Source: an uncultured Flavobacteriaceae bacterium
GTDB lineage: Bacteria > Bacteroidota > Bacteroidia > Flavobacteriales > Flavobacteriaceae
DNA length: 64,000 nt
NCBI GenBank assembly: GCA_947493175.1
Contig: CANLQD010000007.1
Span: 124,001-188,000, forward strand
Direction: 5' to 3'
This document shows, piece after piece, positions 1-9,013 of the stretch; the first letter of the stretch is position 1, and every line of letters starts with the position of its first letter. Below the pieces are notes generated by a model, which worked only from the letters and a program-made list of their open reading frames with translations, made no database searches and had not been told where the DNA came from. Made by a program: the position numbers and the translations under genes.

Positions 1-412
1 ACGTTAGAACTTGATGGAACCAACCTTGGAGGCGTCAAAATAGTGTGGTATAGCTTGTATTGAACGCTCTAAGATACTGCCACCCGTACTCCTGCAAGGG
101 TTGCTTGACAATCGCTTCATTGATGCACCATACCAGGGCATTCACCACATATAGACCTGACTTGAATTAAATACGCCAAAGTATTCATCGTTTCACCTTG
201 ACGCAAACAGAAATCTTCTCTCACCGTACTTCTATGCATCGTCTGGTTGTTTTCTAAGGTTTTATTCCCTCCCCAACTTCTTTTCACTAAAAAATGAACA
301 CGACCTGTTCAAGTTATATCCATGAAACGGTTCTGCGATACCAGGCGCAGGCGTAATAGAATATCCATGATTAAGAACAAATCAGACATTCAACAGCTAC
401 CTGCAAAGCAAA
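1..412. other. Intergenic, possible frameshifted coding remnant
   Basis: No intact gene is visible. On the minus strand an open stretch ends with a stop at 117-119 and runs upstream to about 290, reading plausibly protein-like (...VREDFCLRQGETMNTLAY...). A second minus-strand frame takes over and stays open further downstream (...NALVWCINEAIVKQPLQEYG...). That pattern would fit a decayed, frameshifted gene end. I do not recognise the family, and chance open frames of this size are common. Confidence 0.2.
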
Positions 413-443
413 GGACCCTGCAATCAAAAATGATGCAGGGTCC
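413..443 (-). terminator. Stem-loop downstream of the T9SS propeller gene
   Basis: A perfect 10-bp inverted repeat (GGACCCTGCA at 413-422, TGCAGGGTCC at 434-443) with an 11-nt loop lies about 40 bp past the stop of the minus-strand gene ending at 482. On that strand it is followed by a T-containing but interrupted stretch (TTTGCTTTGC), so it is a plausible but not classical intrinsic terminator. Confidence 0.45.
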
Positions 444-481
444 AAACAAAGTACAAGAATTGGTGATTGCTATGTCATTGC

Positions 482-3400
482 CTAGCGATCGATAACCATT
501 TTAAAGTTCTTATCAGCGACCCTTACCGAGTACATACCTGTCCTTAGATTAGAAACATCCACTTTTGTTTCGTTTCTCGTTTCGTTTAGCGGTCCTTTTT
601 TCACAAGTCGCCCGGTGAGGTCAAAAATGGCATAGGATCCCGCCTTTTTCGGATTCAAGATATATAAAGATGTCTTGGTAGGATTTGGATATAACATAAT
701 TCGGGTTGCTTCAATGTCCTCTAAAGACCCCTTCAGGGAGCTCGCCCCGGAAAGATCCACCAAATCGGTCTCTACCCAGACCGAGCCGCCCAGACTATTA
801 CTTACAGCCTTAATACGCCATTTATAGGTAGTAGGTTCTCCCGGTGGTGTTACGATATCGGTAATATCTATTGAGGTGTTATTGGCCGCTGCGTTCGGCA
901 GCCCGCCACCGCGATATTGGTCACCTGTTCGGAACTGTTGAATATCGAAGAGGTCCTCATTATCCGAATTGTCGGTCCAGAAGAGGCGTACACTTGTAGG
1001 CGATAGCACCTGCACCCTTACTTCACAGGGCGGGCTGGGTTTGCCCGCCGGACTTGTAGCACTACAATCGCCATTACCCCCTGTTGGCGGATTGCCCCCT
1101 CCATTTACCGTAACCGAGGTGCTGTCGGTAAAACCACCATCTACAGTTGTGACCGTAACAGTGGCGGACCCTGCGGCCACTGCGGTGACAACACCACTGC
1201 CGTTCACCGTGGCAACCGCTGTATTGGAGGAACTGTAACTGACATTCTGATTATCGGCATTGGTGGGCACTACGGCGACACTGAGATTTTGAGTATCGCC
1301 AATATCCAAAGTGACAGAGGTAGGAGAGAGACTCACCCCTGTAACCGAAACAGGATTGGAGCCACCATCTGCAGGAACAAAAAACCACTTGTTCAATTCA
1401 CCGTTATCGGCAGCCCCTGATACAATATTGGTTGCCGTGCCACTACTGGGACGCATTTGGTACTCATTCGCCCGGTTGGTCAGAAAAACAGACCCATCTC
1501 CATCGCCTGTATCTGTTGCTATCCACTGTGCTTGATCACTGGTATCACTGCTTGTAAATTGCCGTACATTGGAGTTAAGATCTAATCTGGCATACACTTT
1601 TCTACCGCTCGCAAAATCATCACTAGCCAGGAATAAATAGTCATCTCCTGCGTCGGATTTTGTCCACTTTACATTATCACCATCTCCCGTATTATCGGCC
1701 CTAAGATTAGAGTTACCATTTGCGTTTGTAGAACGTAGGAACTTACCAGATGACTTATTTTGTAACTTATACGTACCATTGGGAATGGTGACCACCCCTC
1801 CAGCGGGCTCTATTACTGTAACTTCTATGGTGTCGAAAACAGAGGGAGTTGCCTGACTTGCCACGGTAATGGTTGCAGTACCTGAAGCGTTAGCAGTTAG
1901 AACCTTTCCATTAACAGAAACATTTAAGGAACTATTGGTTGACACTACAGTATTCTTATTTGGAAAATTACTGGGCAAAACCGTAATATCGGTAATCGTA
2001 AAAGTTTCACCCTCCACCAAGGTCAAGGTATCCGGATTCACAATCACTTCTTCCACTGAAGGTTGGGGAGTAGTACTGTAGGCGATATTATCACCGGAGA
2101 TAAAGATATTGTCTATGTAAAACCGATCATTCTCGGTATCACCAAAGAACTCAAATTGTATCCCCTTAAATTCAGCAGGATTAAAGGCAGGATTTGCCCG
2201 GGTATCTTCCAACACGATCTCGACGGTTTGGAAACCGGTGCCCACACTTATTAAGTTGCCGTTATAGCCTGGTGTATCTTTAATGTCTACCTGACCACCA
2301 AACTGATCCAATAATTTAATATTGAATGCCGGAGTATTGGCTAAAATGGATCTTATATCCAAACTCAACGTACCTCCTGTTGCATTAATTGGTCTGAAGT
2401 TTACCTGTAGCGCCGCCCTACTGGCCGGAGTACTTTTAGTTAGTCCCAAAACAAACTGGGAAGTAGTACCTTCTGAAGATGAAAGCGTACTGGCGGAAGT
2501 TTGCACATCGGTAGAATCCGAATCGATACCTGTCCAAAGTATTTGCTCTGCCTGAAAGTTATCCAAGAAGATGGCAAATTCTTCCGGAGGTTGCGGCAGT
2601 ACGATGTCATCACGAAACGCAGGGCGCGCATCACCACGTTGACCGTTGGTCTTACGGGCCACCGCTCCGGCGCCCCTAGTAGCCATAATAATCTTACCGG
2701 TGCCGTTGGCATCTTCATAGTATTTCATCTGACGTACCACCGGATACTCCACATCGGCACTCCAATCTTCCCATACTACATCACCATTGTTCTGCACCGT
2801 ACCTCTGACAAAACCGAGGCCCACTTTATGCTGCTCCCATTTTTGTAAGGGCACATAGAGTACATCACCTACGGCAACGATATCGGCAATCTGCACTTCC
2901 TGTGCCTCGGGATCCGTAAAATCTTGCCACCAAGCCGGCGTACCGACCAGGCTGATTGCTTGCTGAGCGCTTAAAGCGACTACATTAAATTGATTGGGAT
3001 CATTACTGGTACGTACCAAACCATTCTCCTCATTATAAGTGTACGTATATACATTACCGCCTTTTTCTACCGAAGCCACGCCGCCAACCTTTAATTTATT
3101 GGTTTGAAGGCCGGTACCAATAGGGCCGCCACGTGTCATGATTGTCCAACTGTAATCGGTACCACCACGTATGCCCCGCCATACACCGGAAGCGGTTTGA
3201 TAATAGATAATGTTGCTATCAGAGGCATCAAAGGTAAACCCTTCCACAAAATTATTGGTAGTCACCACATTTCCACTGTTATCAATATCTGAACCGTTAA
3301 TATCTCTAAACTTAGTATCTCCTCCATTGATGAGATCAAAAAAGTCATCGCACACCCATAAACCACTTTCAGTACCTACATACAATCTTTTCAGATCATT

Positions 3401-5143
3401 CGGATCTTGATGGAACTGCCAGATACGATTGTTAGGCAGTCCAAAGAACTGGGGAGTACCGGGTTTAAGCGGTTGAATAAAGTTTCCAAGCGAATCCTTG
3501 GGAGAGCTGGCCGCTCCTTTTATAGTGGTAAAGCCATCGTTTGTTCCATCCGGACCTGAAAGGTCAAGATCTTTCCATAAGAAGAAGGCCCCCTCATTTC
3601 TTCTGCCTCCACCAAAACCTTCAGCGGCGCTTACCAATACTATTCTACCTCCATCTGGTTTTTCAATAATCTCGATGCCGTGTGCATCGGTTAGACCGTC
3701 TGGGTCTTGAAACATAATGGTCTGACGCCATGACTGACCGCCGTCCCAACTTTCTAATACGCCGTTGTCGGCCTGCCCCTGAATCATATAGTTTTTATAG
3801 GCGGCCACGTCATAAGTAAAAGTAGAAGCTGCACCCCGGCTTCTGTGGAAGTTTTGCCCCCCAATATTTTTAGTATAACCTGTATGGACTGTTTCCCAAT
3901 TTTCATTGCCATCAGCGGCATCACCTTTGAAAAAGCTTTGCTGTGACATCGTGAATACCCCACGACTGTAGGTATTACCGGGAAGTCCTTGCCATGCGGC
4001 CGGATAATATGTATTGTTTCGAACCCCCGAGTTATAAGGATTCCAACCAATATCATACGTGACACCACCGTTTACTACATCCCTACCGTCTACATAACCA
4101 AAAATGACGGAGTATTCCCCTTGGGATACCGTATCGCCCGACACGTTGAATTTACCTTCGATCAGCTTGTTCGCCGGGTTTTGGCTTAACTGACCGAATA
4201 TAACATGATGTTCATTAGCTGTGCTTCCTTCAAATACTTGTGGACGCCACATATATACCTCTCTCGATGAGTTCGTAGGGTCAATACCAAACCAAGGTCC
4301 AACACCTACATCCTGCCAAGAACCACTAGGATAAGATCTCACATACACCCTATTTATGTTTCCCTTACGATAAATGGCGTATAACCAATTGCCATCAGGG
4401 GTAAAATCCGCTCCCCAGCAGTCTTCCCTATCAATTCCTGAAGGGCCATTGATTTTAGACCAACTAGACGCCCCATCAGAAGATCGATAGACCCCATCCG
4501 CGGTGGAGATGACGATATCGTTCGAATTGGTAGGATCTACCTGGATAGAATAAACCGTAGGTTCATCTTGGGTACTCGACCACGTACTTTTCGTCCAGCT
4601 ATTTCCACCATTGGTGGTGTAATAGATTTCACGAGGAATGCTGTCGTTATAGTGATCCTGACCACCTTCATCTAACTTCTTAAAACCAGTCCAGGGATAC
4701 AAACGAGCCGTAAAGCCATTCTCCTGTATCCCGGTAGCTGCATATACCCTCTGGCTATTGCTAGGATCGATTTCGATCGGAGAAATGATAATATTCTTGG
4801 TATCCTCCACCAGATCAAAAGACTGCCCCCCATTTTGAGAGAAGCTCAGACCCAAAGCATGGGCGACATAAAAGTTTTGGCCCCGACCCCTCGCCAGCTG
4901 GGTTAAACTTGCAGGCAGGGTACGATTGGGATCTCCAAATTCCCAACTTTCACCATAATCGTCACTAAAATAAAAACCCTCTACATCCGAAGCGTAAAAC
5001 ATGCGTCCCGGAACAGTAGGGTCGCAGGATAGTGCCTGGACCCGACCTCCGGCACCAGGATTCAGGGATTGCCAAAAGGCTTCCTGACCCCAGCCAAGAC
5101 TACAAAGTCCGAACAAAGCCATTAAAAAAGTAATTTTTTTCAT
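482..5143 (-). CDS. Large secreted BNR/sortilin-type beta-propeller protein with Big_2, ricin-like, FN3 and T9SS sorting domains
   Basis: 1553 residues from the ATG at 5141-5143, chosen because MKKITFLMALFG...GWGQ is a clean signal peptide; upstream in-frame codons spoil it. Roughly residues 30-840 carry repeated DYGESW/NGGQSF/NGGNSW/DGGQSW-like Asp-box blades, as in sortilin/VPS10 and GH74-like propellers. A jelly-roll, carbohydrate-binding-like segment follows (about 850-1015). Then come a Big_2 Ig-like domain (about 1028-1110), a ricin-like beta-trefoil with YKLQNKSSGKFL (about 1118-1255), a second Big_2 (about 1264-1348) and an FN3 domain (about 1370-1458). The end is a type A T9SS sorting domain (about 1476-1553; LYPNPT, GMYSVRV). 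It should be exported to the cell surface or medium. Glycan binding or cleavage is inferred; I cannot confirm GH74 catalytic aspartates. Transcribed alone, with a hairpin after the stop. Confidence 0.85.
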   Translation of the reverse strand: MKKITFLMALFGLCSLGWGQEAFWQSLNPGAGGRVQALSCDPTVPGRMFYASDVEGFYFSDDYGESWEFGDPNRTLPASLTQLARGRGQNFYVAHALGLSFSQNGGQSFDLVEDTKNIIISPIEIDPSNSQRVYAATGIQENGFTARLYPWTGFKKLDEGGQDHYNDSIPREIYYTTNGGNSWTKSTWSSTQDEPTVYSIQVDPTNSNDIVISTADGVYRSSDGASSWSKINGPSGIDREDCWGADFTPDGNWLYAIYRKGNINRVYVRSYPSGSWQDVGVGPWFGIDPTNSSREVYMWRPQVFEGSTANEHHVIFGQLSQNPANKLIEGKFNVSGDTVSQGEYSVIFGYVDGRDVVNGGVTYDIGWNPYNSGVRNNTYYPAAWQGLPGNTYSRGVFTMSQQSFFKGDAADGNENWETVHTGYTKNIGGQNFHRSRGAASTFTYDVAAYKNYMIQGQADNGVLESWDGGQSWRQTIMFQDPDGLTDAHGIEIIEKPDGGRIVLVSAAEGFGGGRRNEGAFFLWKDLDLSGPDGTNDGFTTIKGAASSPKDSLGNFIQPLKPGTPQFFGLPNNRIWQFHQDPNDLKRLYVGTESGLWVCDDFFDLINGGDTKFRDINGSDIDNSGNVVTTNNFVEGFTFDASDSNIIYYQTASGVWRGIRGGTDYSWTIMTRGGPIGTGLQTNKLKVGGVASVEKGGNVYTYTYNEENGLVRTSNDPNQFNVVALSAQQAISLVGTPAWWQDFTDPEAQEVQIADIVAVGDVLYVPLQKWEQHKVGLGFVRGTVQNNGDVVWEDWSADVEYPVVRQMKYYEDANGTGKIIMATRGAGAVARKTNGQRGDARPAFRDDIVLPQPPEEFAIFLDNFQAEQILWTGIDSDSTDVQTSASTLSSSEGTTSQFVLGLTKSTPASRAALQVNFRPINATGGTLSLDIRSILANTPAFNIKLLDQFGGQVDIKDTPGYNGNLISVGTGFQTVEIVLEDTRANPAFNPAEFKGIQFEFFGDTENDRFYIDNIFISGDNIAYSTTPQPSVEEVIVNPDTLTLVEGETFTITDITVLPSNFPNKNTVVSTNSSLNVSVNGKVLTANASGTATITVASQATPSVFDTIEVTVIEPAGGVVTIPNGTYKLQNKSSGKFLRSTNANGNSNLRADNTGDGDNVKWTKSDAGDDYLFLASDDFASGRKVYARLDLNSNVRQFTSSDTSDQAQWIATDTGDGDGSVFLTNRANEYQMRPSSGTATNIVSGAADNGELNKWFFVPADGGSNPVSVTGVSLSPTSVTLDIGDTQNLSVAVVPTNADNQNVSYSSSNTAVATVNGSGVVTAVAAGSATVTVTTVDGGFTDSTSVTVNGGGNPPTGGNGDCSATSPAGKPSPPCEVRVQVLSPTSVRLFWTDNSDNEDLFDIQQFRTGDQYRGGGLPNAAANNTSIDITDIVTPPGEPTTYKWRIKAVSNSLGGSVWVETDLVDLSGASSLKGSLEDIEATRIMLYPNPTKTSLYILNPKKAGSYAIFDLTGRLVKKGPLNETRNETKVDVSNLRTGMYSVRVADKNFKMVIDR

Positions 5144-5547
5144 ATTGATAGTTTTTAGGTTAATAAAATGGGGTATTATCAATTTATATGTCCAATTATT
5201 GTAGAAATCTAAATAAACCTTTTTTCAATAGCTACTGGAGAAAAAAAATTAAACTTAGGAGAGGTTGAACAAATTCAGGAGTTTCTTTTATTAATCTCAT
5301 TATCAAATCAATAAACTGTTTATTCATTCTTCAAATGGGTATATATTTTTTCGTAAGATATGACCACCATCAATAAGCTTATCAGTAAGAACTGTGATGC
5401 CATGTAGTCCAATTCCCTGAAAAAATCAAAATCGTTATTCCAAGGAATATGCGCCCTCAAAATTCTTACTCACTACCCCCATTTACTTTAGAAAAGCAAG
5501 GAAGTTTTTTCATGACGTAAACAGGGCTAACAGCAAAAGTTTCCTGA

Positions 5548-5859
5548 AACAGATCATTTGAAGAGCGACCCGGCCAAATCAACAAACTAGTCGAACAAAA
5601 CCGACTATCCTATGGTAAAGCTATTGAGATGATTCGGCAAGCTCAGTAGAACCGTTTTACCCATTTTATTTCGACTACCATCGGGACCAAAATTTGGTAT
5701 GTAGCAACACACAGTCCAGCACCGTCAGGAGTCGAAAAAAGGCATTCCAAATCAAATGCATTTCTCTTCCTTAACTTCGAATTCAGATTCCAGGAAGTGG
5801 TGAAAAAGAAAGCCTTGAACCAAGGCACGGAGAATTTTGAACTAAATGAACGCGTGTAA
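5548..5859 (+). pseudogene. Possible small decayed gene with internal TAG
   Basis: Within the 760-bp gap between the propeller gene and the AraC gene, one plus-strand frame stays open from 5548 to the TAA at 5857-5859 except for a single TAG at 5647-5649. The conceptual product has ordinary composition on both sides of the stop (QINKLVEQNRLSYGKAIEMI before, VATHSPAPSGVEKRHS after), with no convincing start codon. It may be a remnant of an unidentified gene or a chance frame. The rest of 5144-5902 shows only AT-rich sequence, presumably including the promoter of the propeller gene. Confidence 0.22.
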
Positions 5860-5902
5860 TTTGAACATTTATTAAATAGAACTCATTTGCCGGCTTGTAC
5901 AA

Positions 5903-7000
5903 TTACTTTTTTTCCTGCATGCTCTTTTTGAACTGCATAGGTGTGAAACCGGTATTTTTCTTAAAGTTTACGTAGAACACCGATTCTGATCGAAAACCAC
6001 TATCAATGGCGACTGCAAAAGCCGTTAAATCATCTTTATCTTCATCAAGCAAAAGACGCTTTGCTTCCTCGACCCGGTAATGATTAATATATTCACTGAA
6101 CGACTGCCCCATATATTCATTGAGCATTTTGGAAAGCGAATGGGTGGGAATCCCAATTGCTTCGGCCAACTTTTTTTCGTTCAACTCGGTGTTCAAATAG
6201 ATTTTTTGCTCTTCGATCAAAGCGGTCAACGTTTTCCTGTGTTGCTCAACTTCTAAGATGTCAGCTTCCTCAACTTGCTTGATTATAGGGTTTCCTGCTA
6301 GAATTTTTGGGTATTTAAATGCAAAGAATATCGTAATCAAAATAATGGAACAGGTAAAAACGACATAATTGAGCCCCACCAGTATACGGATACTTTCCCG
6401 AGCTTGCTCACTTAAATACAAGGGGTCGACCAGTAAGACTTTCAATGCATTGGCCAAAGCAATGTAACACAGTATCAGTAGAAAAAACAACAAAATTCGG
6501 GGCCAAGGTAGCAAAGTGCGTTGCTTGCTGGTAAGAAACGTAATCCGTTTTTGAAAGAACATGTATCCCGTATACAGGATAGAGCATTTCCAAAAGAAAA
6601 TCAACGATAGATTAAAGGCATGTAGCGAACTGCTGATATAGGAATCGAAATTATAGGACGGATTGGTGCCCACATAAGCGGCCATCGTCAAAATCCACAG
6701 TCCCGGGGGTATAAAATAACGCAGCTTCTTGGGTTCAAACGAATCTCCAAGAATATTTTGCAGGTAAATCAATACCAGAGGAGGCAAAAGCCAATCTAAA
6801 GAATCTGGTAAAATAAGCAGTTCGGGAGTATCATACTTTAAATCGGTAAATCGCAACAAATACTGTAGTAAGATATTGAACGCAACAACTATAAAAATAG
6901 AAGAAAGCCAATAATTGTTCATATTCCGTTTAACTACCGGTATTAAAATACCCACCACAAAACATTGAATAAAACCCCATGTATATAAACCTACTTCCAT
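5903..7000 (-). CDS. AraC-family regulator with membrane-embedded N-terminal domain
   Basis: 365 residues. The N-terminal half (about 1-230) is a series of hydrophobic segments (GFIQCFVVGILIPVV, WLSSIFIVVAFNILLQYLL, ILLFFLLILCYIALA and others), predicted to sit in the inner membrane. The C-terminal about 110 residues are an AraC/XylS double helix-turn-helix (KKLAEAIGIPTHSLSKML, FAVAIDSGFRSESVFYVNF, ending TGFTPMQFKK). Such fusions probably sense a ligand or membrane state and bind DNA from the membrane; the signal is unknown. It is divergent from the sulfatase at 7191, with a 190-bp shared intergenic region, so control of the sulfatase/GH92/GH5 group is likely but inferred. Confidence 0.88.
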   Translation of the reverse strand: MEVGLYTWGFIQCFVVGILIPVVKRNMNNYWLSSIFIVVAFNILLQYLLRFTDLKYDTPELLILPDSLDWLLPPLVLIYLQNILGDSFEPKKLRYFIPPGLWILTMAAYVGTNPSYNFDSYISSSLHAFNLSLIFFWKCSILYTGYMFFQKRITFLTSKQRTLLPWPRILLFFLLILCYIALANALKVLLVDPLYLSEQARESIRILVGLNYVVFTCSIILITIFFAFKYPKILAGNPIIKQVEEADILEVEQHRKTLTALIEEQKIYLNTELNEKKLAEAIGIPTHSLSKMLNEYMGQSFSEYINHYRVEEAKRLLLDEDKDDLTAFAVAIDSGFRSESVFYVNFKKNTGFTPMQFKKSMQEKK

Positions 7001-7190
7001 AACATCTGTAGCTCAGGTTTTAGGAACTGAACCGTTTTAACGCGTATCTTAAAAAAAAGTTAAGAACAATAATAAAAAAACCGTCTCTAACATTGATGAT
7101 TATTTTTCATTTTCACTCTGAAATTATAAAGCAAGAAACAGAATGATATCAAAATAAATAAATTTAAGCCAACTATGTAAGTATTTTTCT

Positions 7191-8834
7191 ATGACCTACG
7201 CAATGATTAAACTAAAGAGAGCAGTTACTCTGAACGTTCAAAAACTACTGTTACTATCCGCTATTTTTATCACGGGCTATGCCTGCAAGGAAAAAGAACC
7301 CGTATCGGTAAAAAAAGATGACCGCCCGAACATTGTCCTCATTCTTGCCGATGACATGGGTTTTTCCGATTTGGGCTGCTATGGAGGGGAAATCCAAACT
7401 CCCGCTCTCGACCGTTTGGCAATGAACGGACTTCGGATGACACAATTTTATAATGCTTCGAGATGCTGCCCTACTCGTGCTTCATTACTCACAGGACTTT
7501 ATCCACATCAAAGCAACATGGGTTTTATGCAAGAAGATTGTAAGCTGCCGGGGTATGGCGGTTTTATCCCCGACAATGCCATTACCATTGCCCAGTTATT
7601 GAAAACAAATGGCTATTCCACTGCAATGTCAGGGAAATGGCACGTTGGTAACGATCGCGACTATTGGCCAACGAAAAAGGGATTTGAGAGATTCTTTGGC
7701 TTTCCGCATCATGGTGGTGCATACTTCTACCCTTTTCCCGGGGATCAGGTAATCGCTATAGGGGATAGTATCGTTACCCCGGAAAAAGACTTTTATTCGA
7801 CCGATGCCATTAACGATTACGCAAGCACGTTCGTAACCGAAATGGCTCAGGAAGACACCCCTTTTTTCCTGTATTTAGCACATGTGGCGCCCCATTTTCC
7901 CCTGCAGGCGAGAGAAGCGGATATTGCCAAATATCGGGGTACCTATCGCGAAGGATTTGAGGTTATACGCCAGAAAAGATTTGAGCGACAGAAAAAATTG
8001 GGCATCTTACCCGCCGACTATCCTATCTCGCCCGTAGACCCGAAAGTTCCCGATTGGGATAGTCTTACGGAAGACGAAAAAGACGATTATGACCTACGTA
8101 TGGCGGTCTATGCTGCACAAATTGATGCGATGGACCAAGGCATCGGCAGATTGATACACACCTTGGAAGAGCTAGGGGAATTAGACAATACGATCATTGT
8201 CTTTCTATCTGATAATGGTGGCACCCGAGAGGATTATTCCAATCCCGAACAAGCGGCACCGATTGGGGAAGTGGGGTCTTTCGGATGTTATAAACTTCCT
8301 TGGGCCAATGTGAGCAATACACCCTATCGCATGTACAAACACTGGGGGTATGAAGGCGGTATTAAAACACCTTTTATTGTGCACTACCCGGACATGATCA
8401 AAAATGGAAGGTTCGACAATCAGCCAGCTCACATAGTGGATGTGATGGCCACGTTTGCCGAACTGGCAGAAGCAATCTACCCAGAAAAATTCGAGGACAC
8501 ATCACTTACCCCAATTGAAGGCAAAAGTTTGCTTCCCATTCTTCAAGGTGACACTAGACAAGGGCACAAAGGATTATTTTGGGAACATGAAGGCAACCAT
8601 GCCGCTCGCGTTGGGGATTGGAAATGGGTAAGCACTTACCCTGATTACAAAGACGAATTATACAATCTTTCAAAAGACCCTGTAGAGAACCATAATGTGG
8701 CGGAATCGGAGCCCGAACAACTGCAAATTATAAAGCAACAATGGCAAGGATGGGCCGATCGGGTTGGGGTGCTGCCCTGGGACGAGGTGTTGAGAGCAGA
8801 ACCCAATCAAGGCCGTCTACAGATTTATTACTAA
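7191..8834 (+). CDS. Family S1 (formylglycine-dependent) sulfatase lipoprotein
   Basis: 547 residues. The hydrophobic N-terminus ends in a lipobox (TGYAC, Cys32), so the protein is probably anchored on an outer or periplasmic face. The sulfatase fold is clear: RPNIVLILADDMG metal-binding strand, then C-C-P-T-R at residues 92-96 with Cys92 the formylglycine precursor, followed by the LLTGLYPH helix; SGKWHVG and FLSDNGG motifs come later. It hydrolyses a sulfate ester, presumably on a glycan. An in-frame ATG at 7203 is an alternative start. It lies beside an AraC regulator and a GH92 gene, suggesting a sulfated mannose-rich substrate. The S1 subfamily cannot be assigned by eye. Confidence 0.9.
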   Translation: MTYAMIKLKRAVTLNVQKLLLLSAIFITGYACKEKEPVSVKKDDRPNIVLILADDMGFSDLGCYGGEIQTPALDRLAMNGLRMTQFYNASRCCPTRASLLTGLYPHQSNMGFMQEDCKLPGYGGFIPDNAITIAQLLKTNGYSTAMSGKWHVGNDRDYWPTKKGFERFFGFPHHGGAYFYPFPGDQVIAIGDSIVTPEKDFYSTDAINDYASTFVTEMAQEDTPFFLYLAHVAPHFPLQAREADIAKYRGTYREGFEVIRQKRFERQKKLGILPADYPISPVDPKVPDWDSLTEDEKDDYDLRMAVYAAQIDAMDQGIGRLIHTLEELGELDNTIIVFLSDNGGTREDYSNPEQAAPIGEVGSFGCYKLPWANVSNTPYRMYKHWGYEGGIKTPFIVHYPDMIKNGRFDNQPAHIVDVMATFAELAEAIYPEKFEDTSLTPIEGKSLLPILQGDTRQGHKGLFWEHEGNHAARVGDWKWVSTYPDYKDELYNLSKDPVENHNVAESEPEQLQIIKQQWQGWADRVGVLPWDEVLRAEPNQGRLQIYY

Positions 8835-9013
8835 GCAACCGTTTTCAAATGTGTGACAAGGATTTTATAGCTCATTTTTGATGGTGTCTTAGACACAACT
8901 TTCTCGCTTAGCTCTAGAGTGACGGAATAAAATATTAACGCCCTAGAGGGGAAAAACGGGCATAAAAAAATTGATTCATTTCAAAACGGTCTTCAAATCA
9001 TTTGTCTAAAACT

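Noticed and set aside
969..1535. Long plus-strand frames opposite the Big_2/ricin region of the T9SS protein
   Set aside because: They are antisense shadows caused by the Thr/Val/Ser-rich repeats of the real minus-strand gene.
8938..8970. GCCC...GGGC with following A-rich run after the sulfatase gene as a terminator
   Set aside because: Only four paired bases with a long loop; too weak to support.
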